Assembly (NCBI GenBank): GCA_025456345.1
Contig: JALOKU010000020.1
Coordinates: 1-42,675, forward strand
Direction of reading: 5' to 3'
From: Vicinamibacterales bacterium
GTDB taxonomy: Bacteria; Acidobacteriota; Vicinamibacteria; Vicinamibacterales; JAKQTR01
Length of the DNA stretch: 42,675 nucleotides
Shown: positions 1-7,889 of the stretch, piece by piece
How the letters are laid out: each line of letters opens with the position of its first letter
Numbering within the stretch: the first letter of the stretch is position 1
Notes under the pieces: generated by a model
Databases searched by the model: none
Told to the model about the DNA's origin: nothing
Seen by the model: only the letters and a program-made list of their open reading frames with translations
Position numbers and translations under genes: made by a program

Positions 1-372
1 CGCCCGGGTGTCTGCTCGGACGTCGATCGCCGCGCCTTCACCGCCGGCAGGCCCTGGGGCCCGAACAACCCCCGATGGAGGGTCTTCGGGCACGGGCGGC
101 TGGACCGCCTGGTCCCGGAGGGCGCCGGTCTGCCGCCAATCGTCGTTGTGGTGTGGGTTGGCGACGACCCCGCCGACGTGGATGGCGACCCGCTGGCCGA
201 CAGCGGCGTCGGTCCGGGCGGGGAGTGGCGTCCCGGCGGGTGCGTCCTCGCGGTGCGGGCCGAGGCATTCGGCCCGAGGTTTGCACACCGCACCGTTGTG
301 GCGACGGTGGCCCGCCCGGCCCCGGGCTGCGGCCTTGGCGCCAGGCTCGTCTCCCTTAGGGACTTGAGCTAG
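1..372 (+). CDS. C-terminal fragment of a probable pilus-assembly (PilX-like) protein
   Basis: An open frame runs from the first base of the window to a TAG at 370-372, so the 5' end lies outside. The 123 visible residues include the stretches NNPRWRVFGHGRLDRL, a hydrophobic VVVVWVGDDPADVDGDPLAD block, and RAEAFGPRFAHRTVVATVAR. A 'VxVWVxDDPxxxDGxPLxD ... LRAEAxGPxxxxRxVEAT' pattern is one I associate with the C-terminal part of PilX-type minor pilus assembly proteins in Acidobacteria and deltaproteobacteria. Family assignment is from memory of that pattern and not from a search. The frame has GC-rich third positions, unlike a random open frame. If right, the upstream neighbours outside the window should be type IV pilus genes (pilV, pilW, pilY1). 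Alternative: an unrelated exported protein. Confidence 0.55.
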   Translation, partial: RPGVCSDVDRRAFTAGRPWGPNNPRWRVFGHGRLDRLVPEGAGLPPIVVVVWVGDDPADVDGDPLADSGVGPGGEWRPGGCVLAVRAEAFGPRFAHRTVVATVARPAPGCGLGARLVSLRDLS

Positions 373-375
373 GCC

Positions 376-403
376 TAAAGTCCGTTCAGGGGACGGCCGA
401 TAC
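376..403 (+). promoter_or_regulatory. Sigma28 (FliA)-like promoter with internal GTCC/GGAC palindrome
   Basis: TAAAGTCC at 376-383 and GCCGATAC at 396-403 closely match the two halves of the flagellar sigma28 consensus (TAAAGTTT and GCCGATAA). The spacer is 12 nt here against the usual 11. GTCC (380-383) and GGAC (391-394) form an inverted repeat within it. It lies 50 nt upstream of the ATG at 453 and just after the stop of the preceding gene. Promoter identity is inferred. Confidence 0.45.
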
Positions 404-452
404 AACGAGGAGCCGGGGGAGTACGCCCTCGGCTTCAAGGGTGCCGGTAGCC

Positions 453-1025
453 ATGACGAACAACCAGCGAGCGCGAGTCGTCCTCATCGCCGCGGCGGCC
501 ATCATAGCGTCGGTCCTGTCGGCGAGCGCCCAGTCGCTTGGCGACCTGGCGCGCCAGGAAGCCGCACGGCGGAAAGACGTGAAGGCGCCGGTGAAAACCT
601 TCACGAACGACAATCTGAAAAGCGTCCCGCCCGCGGCACCTCCCGCCGCCCCGGGCGAGCCGGGAGCCCAGCCAGCGGCGCCGACGGAGGCCGCCCAGGG
701 CGAGGCGGCCCCCGGGAAGCCGCCGGAGTCGACCGAGACCGCCAAGGACGAAGACTACTGGCGCAAGCGCATCGGCGACGCGCGGCAGGCGCGCGACCGC
801 AATGCCATGCTGCTCGAAGCCGTCCAGACCCGGATCAACTCCCTGACCACGGACTTCTATGCGAGAGACGACCCGTACCGGCGCGCACAGATTGGCGTCG
901 AACGCCGGAACACGCTCGAGGAGTTGGAGCGCATGAAGGCGGACCAGGTGGCGCTCGAGAAGGCGATCGCTGACATCGAAGAGGAAGCCCGCCGTGCGAA
1001 CGTGCCGGCAGGCTGGCTGCGCTAG
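453..1025 (+). CDS. Small secreted protein with C-terminal coiled-coil, function unknown
   Basis: 190 residues from the ATG at 453; a GTG at 441 is in frame but the ATG leaves a cleaner signal peptide. Residues about 8-27 are a hydrophobic signal segment ending in SASA-Q, the expected signal peptidase I context. Next comes SLGDLARQEAARRKDVKAP, a block I recognise as recurrent at the mature N-terminus of acidobacterial secreted proteins. A Pro/Ala-rich linker (about 55-100) leads to a charged helical C-terminus (about 105-185) rich in Glu, Arg and Gln, likely coiled-coil. No catalytic motif is visible. It stands alone between a probable pilus gene and convergent aroB, and its apparent promoter is sigma28-like, suggesting expression with motility or surface functions. 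The role is unknown. Confidence 0.8.
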   Translation: MTNNQRARVVLIAAAAIIASVLSASAQSLGDLARQEAARRKDVKAPVKTFTNDNLKSVPPAAPPAAPGEPGAQPAAPTEAAQGEAAPGKPPESTETAKDEDYWRKRIGDARQARDRNAMLLEAVQTRINSLTTDFYARDDPYRRAQIGVERRNTLEELERMKADQVALEKAIADIEEEARRANVPAGWLR

Positions 1026-1056
1026 ACCCGGCGCCCGGTTCCGTTGGTGACGCGCC

Positions 1057-1082
1057 GGGATGGAGCCCGCAGGCTTCATCCC
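1057..1082. terminator. Hairpin between convergent genes, possible bidirectional terminator
   Basis: An 11-bp stem (1057-1067 with 1072-1082, one G-U type mismatch) and a CGCA loop lie in the 63-nt gap between the secreted-protein gene and aroB, which converge here. No long T-tract follows on either strand, so termination strength is uncertain. Confidence 0.4.
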
Positions 1083-1088
1083 CCGTAC

Positions 1089-2183
1089 CTATTCGCGCAG
1101 GCCCAGGTCGCGCAGCGCCCGGAGGAGTTCTGCCTCCGAGACGTCGGTCACAATCTGCGACGCGCCGATGCCGGTCGGCAGCACGAAGTGCAGCCGGCCC
1201 TCGTGCACCTTCTTGTCGTGGCGCATGAACTCCAGCTGCGCGGCGGCGGAGAGGTCGTTCACCGGCGGCAGGGGGCCGAGCTGCGCGATCGCGCCGGCAA
1301 TCGTGTCGCGGTCCGATGAGGCCAGCGCGCCTCGCGCCGACGCCAGCGCGCAGGCTGCCAGCATTCCGTACCCCACCGACTCGCCGTGGAGCAACCTCCG
1401 GTATTTCGTGCCCGCCTCGAGCGCGTGACCGACGGTGTGGCCGAAGTTCAGCACCCGCCGGCCACCCGCCTCGCGCTCGTCGCCGGCGACAATGGCGCCC
1501 TTGACCCGGCAGCAGGCGGCGATGACAGGCACCAGCGCGGCCGGGTCACGCCGGGTGAGCGGGCCGAGTTCACGGCTGACCTGCTCGAACAGTGAGGCGT
1601 CGCAGGCGACGCCGTACTTGATGACCTCGTACAGCCCGGCCCTGAACTCGCGGCGGGGAAGCGTTGACAGCACGCCAGGGTCGATCACGACGACCGACGG
1701 CTGATAGAAGGCGCCGACGAGGTTCTTGCCTCCGGGGAGATTGACGCCGACCTTGCCCCCGATGGCGGCGTCGACCTGCGCCAGCAGCGTCGTCGGCACG
1801 TGCGCCAGGCGGATGCCGCGCATGTAGGTGGCGGCCGCGAAGCCGCCCATGTCGCCAATGACGCCTCCGCCGAAGGTGACCAGCGCCGCCGACCTGTCGG
1901 CCCCGCCCTTGAGCAGCGCATCGTAGATGCGGCTGACGCCCCCGGGCGTCTTGTGGCGTTCCCCGTCCGGCACGATGATGGGCGCCGCCTCGGGCTGCGC
2001 CTCGTGGAACGACTCGCCCCAGAACCCCCAGACCGTCGGGCTCGACACGACGAATTGCGACGGCCCGAGGCCCGCCTCGTCCAGGGCGGTCCCCACGCGG
2101 GTGAGCGAGCCGGCGCCGACCAGGACCGGGTAGGGACGTGACGGCGTGGCGATCTCGATGCGGAGCGGCTGGTCGTGGGTCAT
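1089..2183 (-). CDS. aroB: 3-dehydroquinate synthase
   Basis: 364 residues, the usual length for AroB. It converts DAHP to 3-dehydroquinate, the second step of the shikimate pathway, in the cytoplasm with NAD+ and a divalent metal. Visible family blocks are GGGVIGDMGGFAAATYMRG (nucleotide-binding region, about residue 104), VPTTLLAQVDAAIGGKVGVN, and the metal-ligand regions EFRAGLYEVIKYG, HTVGHALE and LHGESVGYGM. The start ATG at 2183 is chosen because MTHDQPLRIEIATPSRPYPVLVGAG matches the normal AroB N-terminus; the frame is open further upstream but that part runs into the proS promoter region. It is divergent from proS across 109 nt and is not with other aro genes here. Confidence 0.96.
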   Translation of the reverse strand: MTHDQPLRIEIATPSRPYPVLVGAGSLTRVGTALDEAGLGPSQFVVSSPTVWGFWGESFHEAQPEAAPIIVPDGERHKTPGGVSRIYDALLKGGADRSAALVTFGGGVIGDMGGFAAATYMRGIRLAHVPTTLLAQVDAAIGGKVGVNLPGGKNLVGAFYQPSVVVIDPGVLSTLPRREFRAGLYEVIKYGVACDASLFEQVSRELGPLTRRDPAALVPVIAACCRVKGAIVAGDEREAGGRRVLNFGHTVGHALEAGTKYRRLLHGESVGYGMLAACALASARGALASSDRDTIAGAIAQLGPLPPVNDLSAAAQLEFMRHDKKVHEGRLHFVLPTGIGASQIVTDVSEAELLRALRDLGLRE

Positions 2184-2292
2184 GAGGTTGCGCGTCGATG
2201 CGGGTCCGGCCGTGGGGCCTTCTGTCGATGATACGATAACAGATTGGCGCCGGCCGCATCGCCGGCCATTTGCGTGGCAGCAGGAAGAGAAC

Positions 2293-3756
2293 ATGGCCGA
2301 GAAAGACGAGAACAAGGAACCCGCCATCACCGAGATCACGCCCAAGTCGGAAGACTTCTCGCGCTGGTATACCGACCTGGTGCGCCGCGCGGAACTGGCG
2401 GACTATTCGCCGGTCAAGGGCTGCATGGTGATCCGGCCGTACGGGTACGCCATCTGGGAATTCATCCAGCGCGGCCTTGACGATCGCATCAAGGCCACCG
2501 GGCACGTGAACGCCTACTTCCCGCTCTTCATCCCCAAGAGCCTCCTCACCAAGGAGGCGGAGCACGTCGAAGGATTCGCGCCCCAGGTGGCGTGGGTCAC
2601 CAGGGGCGGCACCGAGGAACTCGAGGAACCCCTGGTGGTGCGGCCGACGTCGGAAGCGATCATCGGGACGATGTACGCCAAGTGGATCCAGTCGTGGCGC
2701 GATCTCCCGGTGCTCATCAACCAGTGGGCCAATATCGTCCGCTGGGAGAAGGTGACGCGCCTGTTCCTGCGGACGACGGAGTTCCTCTGGCAGGAAGGGC
2801 ACACGGCGCACGAGACGGCGGAGGAGGCCGAAGAGGAGACGCTCAAGATTCTGGCGCTGTACAAGGAGTTCGTCGAGACGGAACTCGCCATTCCCGTCAT
2901 CGCGGGGCGGAAGTCCGAGAGCGAGAAGTTCGCGGGGGCCGGCCGCACGTACTCGATCGAGGCGCTGATGGGCGACGGCCGCGCGCTGCAGGCGGGCACG
3001 TCGCACAACCTCGGCCAGAACTTCGCCAAAGCGTTCGACATCAAGTTCCAGGCCCGCGACAAGTCGCTCCAGTACATCTGGGGCACGTCGTGGGGGATGA
3101 CGACCCGCCTCATCGGCGCCGTCATCATGGTGCACGGCGACGAATCTGGCCTCGTGCTTCCGCCCCGCGTCGCTCCGTATCAGGTGGTCATCGTCCCGAT
3201 TCCACGCGGGAACTGGCGCGAAACCGTCCTGCCGCATGCCCGGCAGATCAGAGATTCGCTCGTGGCGGCTGGTGTGCGGGTGATGCTTGACGATCGCGAC
3301 GCGTACACGCCGGGCTGGAAGTTCTCGGAATGGGAACTGCGCGGCGTGCCGCTGCGCCTCGAAATCGGGCCGAAGGATATCGAGAAGCAGCAGGTGATGC
3401 TGGCCCGCCGGGATACGCGCGAGAAGCTCCCGACACCGGTGGCCGGCCTGCCGGGCCGCGTGCAGGAACTGCTCGCGGCGATCCAGCAGAGCCTCTTCGA
3501 CCGGGCACTGGCGTTCCAGTTGGATCACACCAGCCGCGCGGCCACGTGGGACGAGTTCACGAAGACCATGGAGGGACGCCCGGGCTTCGTCGTGGCGCCG
3601 TGGTGCGGCGATGCCGTGTGCGAAGCCGACATCAAGGCGGCCACGCAGGCCACGATCCGGAACCTGCCCATGGAAGCGGCCGCCGGACCCGGCGCGCCGT
3701 GCGTGAAGTGCAGCCGCCCGTCGGTGTCGGATGCGTGGTTTGCGAAGGCCTACTGA
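2293..3756 (+). CDS. proS: Prolyl-tRNA synthetase, archaeal/eukaryote type (ProS type 3)
   Basis: 487 residues. It charges tRNA-Pro with proline. The short length, lack of the bacterial-type editing insertion, and C-terminal zinc-binding extension ending in an aromatic residue (AKAY) mark the eukaryote/archaeal-type ProRS that also occurs in several bacterial phyla. Class II motifs are visible: RPTSEAIIGTMYAKWI, motif 2 LRTTEFLWQEGHTAH, and LQAGTSHNLGQNFAKAF. The C-terminal domain carries CGDAVC and CVKC, a four-Cys metal site. The ATG at 2293 follows a good Shine-Dalgarno (AGGAAGAG at 2282-2289). The gene is divergent from aroB and converges on the HEAT-like gene, with a heptamer repeat element starting eight bases past its stop. 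Confidence 0.96.
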   Translation: MAEKDENKEPAITEITPKSEDFSRWYTDLVRRAELADYSPVKGCMVIRPYGYAIWEFIQRGLDDRIKATGHVNAYFPLFIPKSLLTKEAEHVEGFAPQVAWVTRGGTEELEEPLVVRPTSEAIIGTMYAKWIQSWRDLPVLINQWANIVRWEKVTRLFLRTTEFLWQEGHTAHETAEEAEEETLKILALYKEFVETELAIPVIAGRKSESEKFAGAGRTYSIEALMGDGRALQAGTSHNLGQNFAKAFDIKFQARDKSLQYIWGTSWGMTTRLIGAVIMVHGDESGLVLPPRVAPYQVVIVPIPRGNWRETVLPHARQIRDSLVAAGVRVMLDDRDAYTPGWKFSEWELRGVPLRLEIGPKDIEKQQVMLARRDTREKLPTPVAGLPGRVQELLAAIQQSLFDRALAFQLDHTSRAATWDEFTKTMEGRPGFVVAPWCGDAVCEADIKAATQATIRNLPMEAAAGPGAPCVKCSRPSVSDAWFAKAY

Positions 3757-3763
3757 GGAAAGA

Positions 3764-3876
3764 CAGAAGCAAGAAGCAAGAAGTAAGAAGCCAGAAGGGT
3801 CCCGCTAGTTTCGTGGCGCCTTCTGTATTCTGACCATCATCAGTTGGCTATTCTTGCTTCTTGATGCTTGCTTCTG
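3764..3876. repeat. Inverted arrays of AAGAAGC-type heptamers (element D)
   Basis: Left arm at 3764-3798 is five tandem 7-nt units (CAGAAGC, AAGAAGC, AAGAAGT, AAGAAGC, CAGAAGG). Right arm at 3849-3876 is four units of the reverse complement (TATTCTT, GCTTCTT, GATGCTT, GCTTCTG). The 50-nt middle holds further degenerate units (CTTCTGT, ATTCTGA). The arms can pair into a long imperfect stem and lie between the 3' ends of convergent proS and the HEAT-like gene. The right arm is translated as the last nine residues of the HEAT-like protein. Confidence 0.8.
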
Positions 3877-4936
3877 ACGCCGAGCCCGCGCCATGCGCGG
3901 CGCCTGGCCCGACAAGGGCCGCCGCGATATCTGGCGAAGAACGGGCGATCTTCCTGACCACGGCGTGGCGGCGCGTGAGCCGCTCCCGCTCGACAATCGA
4001 ACGGCCGGCCTTCACGAGATCGCGCTGCCACTCGCGCAGCGGGGCGTCGGTCCCGGCGCGTGACCGCGCGAGCCACTCGGCGATCGACTCCAGACACGCC
4101 GCGTCACCCACCAGCCCCGCGGCTTCCGCGAACCCGTCAGGCAACGGCTCAACCGCGCGCGCGATCGCCTCGCGCAGGTCGTAGACCGCTACCCGGCTCG
4201 CGCGCCGCGCAAGGGCGAGGTGGACCACGCCGCGCACGGCGAGCCAGGCGCCGCGTTCGGCGGCGCCCGTGGCGGTCGCTTCGCGATCCCGGGCCACTTC
4301 GACCAGGCGGTGCAGCGTCGGAAGGGGAGCGTCGGCCGACCCGGCCGGCACCAGTTCGCGCAGGAACCGCGGGTCGGCCGGGTCGCCGGCCGCCGCCGCC
4401 TCGATCGCGAGGTGCGGATCGATCAGGGGCGTCCCGGTCGAGGTGCTGGCCGACGCCCAGGCACGGACGGCTGAACTCGGGTCCTCGGACAGCCGGACGC
4501 GGATCGGCTTCAGCACGTGCGGCAGCGTCCGCTCGATGGCGTCCAAGGCGCGCAGGCGCAACGCGTCGGGCCGCTCGGCGTCCAGGATGAAGGCGGTCAG
4601 CGTGTCGAGGACGCGCGTGCTCTCCGGGCTCTCGAGGTAGGCCCCCAGGAGGCTCACTGCCGCGGCCTGCACCGCGGGCACGGCCTGGACCGCCTCCAGC
4701 TGTTCCGCGCCCAGTTCGGCGCTGCGCCGGTCGGGAGTGGCCTCGAGCACTTTCAGGATGGCCACCCTGGCCGCGGCCGACGGCGAGCGGTCGAAGGCGA
4801 CAATCAGGTGGGGAACCGCGCGAACCCCGATGACGGTCAGCCTGGCGGCAGCCGTTTCCCGGCCGACGGCATCGTCTCCGGACAGATCGGCGAGGAGGAC
4901 CTCGATCTCGGCCGCCGCCGACTTCCGGATCGCCAC
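3848..4936 (-). CDS. HEAT-repeat-like protein coupled to tatC
   Basis: 362 residues, Ala/Arg/Leu-rich and almost entirely helical, with repeated paired-helix units such as ETAAARLTVIGVRAVPHLIVAF and SAAARVAILKVLEATPDRRS that look like HEAT/ARM-type repeats in the N-terminal half. No signal peptide or membrane segment is visible, so it is probably a cytoplasmic scaffold or partner protein. The GTG start at 4936 lies 4 nt after the tatC stop, implying translational coupling with tatC, and the whole tatA-tatC-HEAT unit is transcribed together. The last nine residues (SEASIKKQE) are encoded by the heptamer repeat that fills the convergent gap with proS, so the original stop was probably lost or overwritten. 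A link to Tat export is suggested only by position. Confidence 0.8.
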   Translation of the reverse strand: MAIRKSAAAEIEVLLADLSGDDAVGRETAAARLTVIGVRAVPHLIVAFDRSPSAAARVAILKVLEATPDRRSAELGAEQLEAVQAVPAVQAAAVSLLGAYLESPESTRVLDTLTAFILDAERPDALRLRALDAIERTLPHVLKPIRVRLSEDPSSAVRAWASASTSTGTPLIDPHLAIEAAAAGDPADPRFLRELVPAGSADAPLPTLHRLVEVARDREATATGAAERGAWLAVRGVVHLALARRASRVAVYDLREAIARAVEPLPDGFAEAAGLVGDAACLESIAEWLARSRAGTDAPLREWQRDLVKAGRSIVERERLTRRHAVVRKIARSSPDIAAALVGPGAAHGAGSASEASIKKQE

Positions 4937-4940
4937 CTCG

Positions 4941-5801
4941 CTACTCCCCGGTCCGGCGCCGTTTCTTCCCGAAGACCCAGGCCAGCCCGATGCTGAAGAG
5001 GTACAGGACGACCATCGGCCCGGCCATGAGCGACTGCGTCACCATGTCGCCGGTCGGTGTGATGACGGCGGACGCGACGAAGATGATGAGGATGGCGTAC
5101 TTGATGTGGCGCCACAGAAACCCCGCCGTGACCAGTCCCATGCGGGCGAGCACGAGAACGACGGCCGGCATCTCGAAGATCAGGCCCATGGCCAGCATCA
5201 GCATGGCGTAGAGCGAGAAGACCGGCGCGATCCTCGGCATGAACATCATGTAGTCGGTCGTGAACCCGGCGAGGAAAATCCACGCGAGCGGGAACAGGAT
5301 GTAGTGGTTGAAGGCTGCTCCGCCGACGAAGAAGACGGACGCCATCAGGGTGAAGGGCAGCGCGAACCGCTTCTCGTGGGCGTACAGCCCGGGGGAGATG
5401 AACAGCCACAGCTGCCACATGATGAGCGGCGCGGCGATCACGATGCCCGCCAGCAGCGCGATCTTCACGTTCAGCATGAAGGCTTCGGTCGGCTCCGTGT
5501 AGATGAGCTTCGAGCCGGCCGGCAGCTTGTCGTAGAGCGGCCGCATGATGAAGTCGAAGATGCGGTTGATGAAGACGAACGCGACCAGCGTCCCGGCCGC
5601 CAGCGACAACGCGGCGGCGACGAGCCTCCGGCGCAGCTCGTCGAGATGGTCGAGGAACGACATCCGTCCGCCGTCGTCGCCTTCGAGGTCGTCGTCGCCG
5701 ATCCGATCGGGCGGGTCTGGCCTGGCGGGGCCGACCTCGGCGGAACCCGGGGGCGTGCGGTTCCGGAACGCGGCGAGTTTCGCGAGGGGCCCTAACGCCA
5801 C
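4941..5801 (-). CDS. tatC: Twin-arginine translocase subunit TatC
   Basis: 286 residues. TatC is the integral-membrane receptor that binds RR signal peptides and exports folded proteins across the inner membrane with TatA. The signature FLDHLDELRRRL, multiple hydrophobic segments, the FISPGLYAHEKR cytoplasmic loop, and the FEMPAVV block with its conserved Glu are visible. The GTG at 5801 overlaps the tatA stop by 10 nt and gives a 46-residue Pro/Asp/Gly-rich N-terminal extension before MSFLDHLDEL; an ATG at 5663 would remove it, and many TatC proteins start there. No separate tatB is seen, so this looks like a minimal TatAC system. The Ntn hydrolase at 39813 carries an RR signal and would be a client. 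Confidence 0.96.
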   Translation of the reverse strand: MALGPLAKLAAFRNRTPPGSAEVGPARPDPPDRIGDDDLEGDDGGRMSFLDHLDELRRRLVAAALSLAAGTLVAFVFINRIFDFIMRPLYDKLPAGSKLIYTEPTEAFMLNVKIALLAGIVIAAPLIMWQLWLFISPGLYAHEKRFALPFTLMASVFFVGGAAFNHYILFPLAWIFLAGFTTDYMMFMPRIAPVFSLYAMLMLAMGLIFEMPAVVLVLARMGLVTAGFLWRHIKYAILIIFVASAVITPTGDMVTQSLMAGPMVVLYLFSIGLAWVFGKKRRRTGE

Positions 5802-6070
5802 GTGCCGGACGAGGAGCCGGCCGTGGGCTCGGCTGGCGGGTCGGTCTGGGTCTCGGACGAGGCCGAGGCAGGCTTCGGGGCCGTGCTCTTCTGCTCCTCC
5901 ACCCGGATTTCCTCTTCGAGCGTGCTGCGCAGCTCGTTCGACGCGCGGCGGAACTCGCCGATGCTGCGGCCGAGCGAGCGGCCGAGTTCGGGCAGCTTGC
6001 GCGGCCCGAAGATGATGAGCGCGATCACCAGGATGATGACCAGCTCGGGCATGCCGATGGAACCGAACAT
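5792..6070 (-). CDS. tatA: Twin-arginine translocase subunit TatA
   Basis: 92 residues with the TatA/TatE layout: a single N-terminal membrane helix (MPELVIILVIALIIFGPRKL), the FGPRKLPELGRSLG hinge, an amphipathic helix, then a low-complexity Ser/Pro/Ala/Thr tail. TatA forms the translocation pore with TatC. The FGP hinge and short helix favour TatA over TatB. The ATG at 6070 is preceded by GGGAG about 8 nt away. It is first in the tatA-tatC-HEAT unit, overlaps tatC by 10 nt, and is driven by a good promoter at 6107-6135 that diverges from the ctpA-like promoter. Confidence 0.95.
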   Translation of the reverse strand: MFGSIGMPELVIILVIALIIFGPRKLPELGRSLGRSIGEFRRASNELRSTLEEEIRVEEQKSTAPKPASASSETQTDPPAEPTAGSSSGTWR

Positions 6071-6106
6071 GTCTGTGACTCCCGTGGCCCGGAGGGGGCC
6101 TCTTGC

Positions 6107-6135
6107 ATCATAGGCTTCGGGGCGCGCAGGGTCAA
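6107..6135 (-). promoter_or_regulatory. Promoter of tatA-tatC-HEAT unit
   Basis: On the minus strand TTGACC (6135-6130) is followed after exactly 17 nt by TATGAT (6112-6107), a strong match to the sigma70 -35/-10 pattern. Transcription would start near 6100, giving a leader of about 30 nt to the tatA ATG at 6070. Confidence 0.65.
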
Positions 6136-6166
6136 GGATGGGCGGGTCTGAGGTGCCGCGAACTCG

Positions 6167-6195
6167 TTGCCGCTCCAGAGGTTATCTGGTACGAT
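6167..6195 (+). promoter_or_regulatory. Promoter of the CtpA-type protease gene, apparently leaderless
   Basis: TTGCCG (6167-6172), 17 nt, TACGAT (6190-6195). The -10 ends 7 nt before the ATG at 6203, so the expected transcription start coincides with the start codon. No Shine-Dalgarno is seen between them. Confidence 0.55.
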
Positions 6196-6202
6196 AGTCC
6201 TC

Positions 6203-7825
6203 ATGCGGTCTGCCCGTTTTGTCCTCGTCATCGCCGCGGTGCTCGTCGTGTCGGCCATCGTGGGCGGCATCTTCGGCCGGGGCACGGCGTCGAGCCAGGA
6301 GCGCCTGCCGGAGCGGTACCGGGCGTTCACGGCCGCCTTGCGCCTGGTCGAGACCCAGTATGTCGAGAAAACGGAAAGCGATCGCGTCGTGTACAGCGCG
6401 ATCTCGGGCATGCTGCAGACGCTCGATCCGCATTCCAGCTTCCTCGACCCCAAGACCTACGGGCAGATGCGCGAGCGGCAGCAGGGCCGCTACTACGGCC
6501 TCGGGATTACCATCCAGGTCATCGACGGCGACATCACCGCGGTGAGCCTCTTCGAGGGGTCGCCGGCGTACCGCAAGGGCGTGCGCCGCGGCGACGTCAT
6601 CGCCAGGATCGACGGTGAGGACGCCAAGGGCTGGACCAGCGAGCAGGCCGCCCGGCGGCTTCGCGGGCCCAAGGGCACGATGGTGCGGGTGTCGCTGCGG
6701 CGCCGCGGGTACGACCAGTTGATCGAACTGGAGGTGCCGCGCGACGAGATCAGCATTCCGACCATCGCCGCCGCCGTGATGATCGACGACACGACGGCTT
6801 ACATCCGGCTGCAGGATTTCGCCGAGCAGACGGGGAACGACCTGCTGGCGGCGCTCAAGCGCCTGTCGGCGAAAGGGATGCGCCGGCTGCTGCTCGACCT
6901 CCGGGGCAACCCGGGCGGGCCGCTCGACCAGGCGATCCGCGTGTCGAACGAATTCCTGCAGAAGGGGCAGATGATCGTCTACACGCGGGGCCGGATTCCC
7001 AACTCCGACCAGGACTACCGCGCGACGGAACGGGGCAACTTCACGGACTTGCCGCTCGTGGTGCTGGTCAACCGCAACAGCGCGAGCGCGTCCGAGATCG
7101 TGAGCGGCGCGCTCCAGGATCACGACCGCGCCGTCATCGTGGGCGAGACCACGTTCGGCAAGGCGCTGGTCCAGTCGGTCTACCGGGTCAGCGACGACGC
7201 CGCGCTCGCGCTGACCACCGCCCGGTACCACACGCCGAGCGGCCGCATGATTCAGCGGCCCTGGGACGGGAACTTCGACGAGTACCTGATGTACACCGCC
7301 CGTGCGCAGGACGCCCCGCCTGAGCGCCCGGCGGCCGATCTCAAGTACACAGACGCCGGGCGGAAGGTGTACGGCGGCGGCGGCGTCGAGCCCGACCACC
7401 GGCTGGAAGGGCCGGTCGAGGGCTTCAATCCGAACCGCTTCAGCCGCCTCCTGCTCGGGCGCCAGGTGTTCGCGTCGTTCGCTCAGAGGTTCTCGGCGGT
7501 CGGAGACACGCGCATCGCCGTCGAGGGCCGCGACCGCAAGTTCGTGGCGAAGGACTTCACTGTGGATGCGGCGATGCTCCAGGCGTTCCGCGAGCACGCC
7601 ACGGCGGAAGGCGTGAAGATCGACGAGGAGGCGTTCGCGCAGGACCTCCCGTTCATCACGGCGATGATCCGCTACGAGATCGACCTCAATCTGTGGACGG
7701 TGGAAGACGCGCGGCGCCGCCTGATCATGGCCGATCCGCAGGCCCAGCTCGCCCTCACCTTCTTCGGGGAAGCGGAGGCGCTGGTCGAGGCGGCCCGGGG
7801 GCGCGCCTCGCGCGGCAACCGCTAG
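6203..7825 (+). CDS. S41-family C-terminal processing peptidase (CtpA/Prc-like)
   Basis: 540 residues from ATG 6203. The N-terminal hydrophobic segment (RFVLVIAAVLVVSAIVGGIF) is a signal peptide or anchor, so the enzyme acts in the periplasm. A PDZ domain starts at YYGLGITIQV (about residue 96) and includes EGSPAYRKGVRRGDVI. The protease core holds LLLDLRGNPGG, the NSASASE block with the nucleophile Ser (about 290), and GETTFGK with the Lys general base 25 residues later, the Ser/Lys dyad of S41 enzymes. It is longer than a minimal CtpA: about 130 residues after the catalytic domain form an Arg/Glu-rich helical region of unknown role. Its likely tasks are trimming exported proteins or tuning cell-wall hydrolases. 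It is followed after 64 nt by smc on the same strand. Confidence 0.92.
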   Translation: MRSARFVLVIAAVLVVSAIVGGIFGRGTASSQERLPERYRAFTAALRLVETQYVEKTESDRVVYSAISGMLQTLDPHSSFLDPKTYGQMRERQQGRYYGLGITIQVIDGDITAVSLFEGSPAYRKGVRRGDVIARIDGEDAKGWTSEQAARRLRGPKGTMVRVSLRRRGYDQLIELEVPRDEISIPTIAAAVMIDDTTAYIRLQDFAEQTGNDLLAALKRLSAKGMRRLLLDLRGNPGGPLDQAIRVSNEFLQKGQMIVYTRGRIPNSDQDYRATERGNFTDLPLVVLVNRNSASASEIVSGALQDHDRAVIVGETTFGKALVQSVYRVSDDAALALTTARYHTPSGRMIQRPWDGNFDEYLMYTARAQDAPPERPAADLKYTDAGRKVYGGGGVEPDHRLEGPVEGFNPNRFSRLLLGRQVFASFAQRFSAVGDTRIAVEGRDRKFVAKDFTVDAAMLQAFREHATAEGVKIDEEAFAQDLPFITAMIRYEIDLNLWTVEDARRRLIMADPQAQLALTFFGEAEALVEAARGRASRGNR

Positions 7826-7889
7826 CTCTGCCCCTCCCGGCCCGCACTGGTGCCCGGGGAATCATGGTGTGCTGACACGGTTCGAAACG

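Noticed and set aside
2184..2292. Riboswitch or divergent operator between aroB and proS
   Set aside because: Only weak -10-like AT patches (around 2232-2240) are seen, with no conserved fold and no convincing -35.
6182..7597. Long minus-strand open frame of 471 codons opposite the ctpA-like gene
   Set aside because: It is rich in His/Arg/Val with no family pattern and mirrors a gene with clear S41 motifs; GC-rich genomes give such antisense frames.
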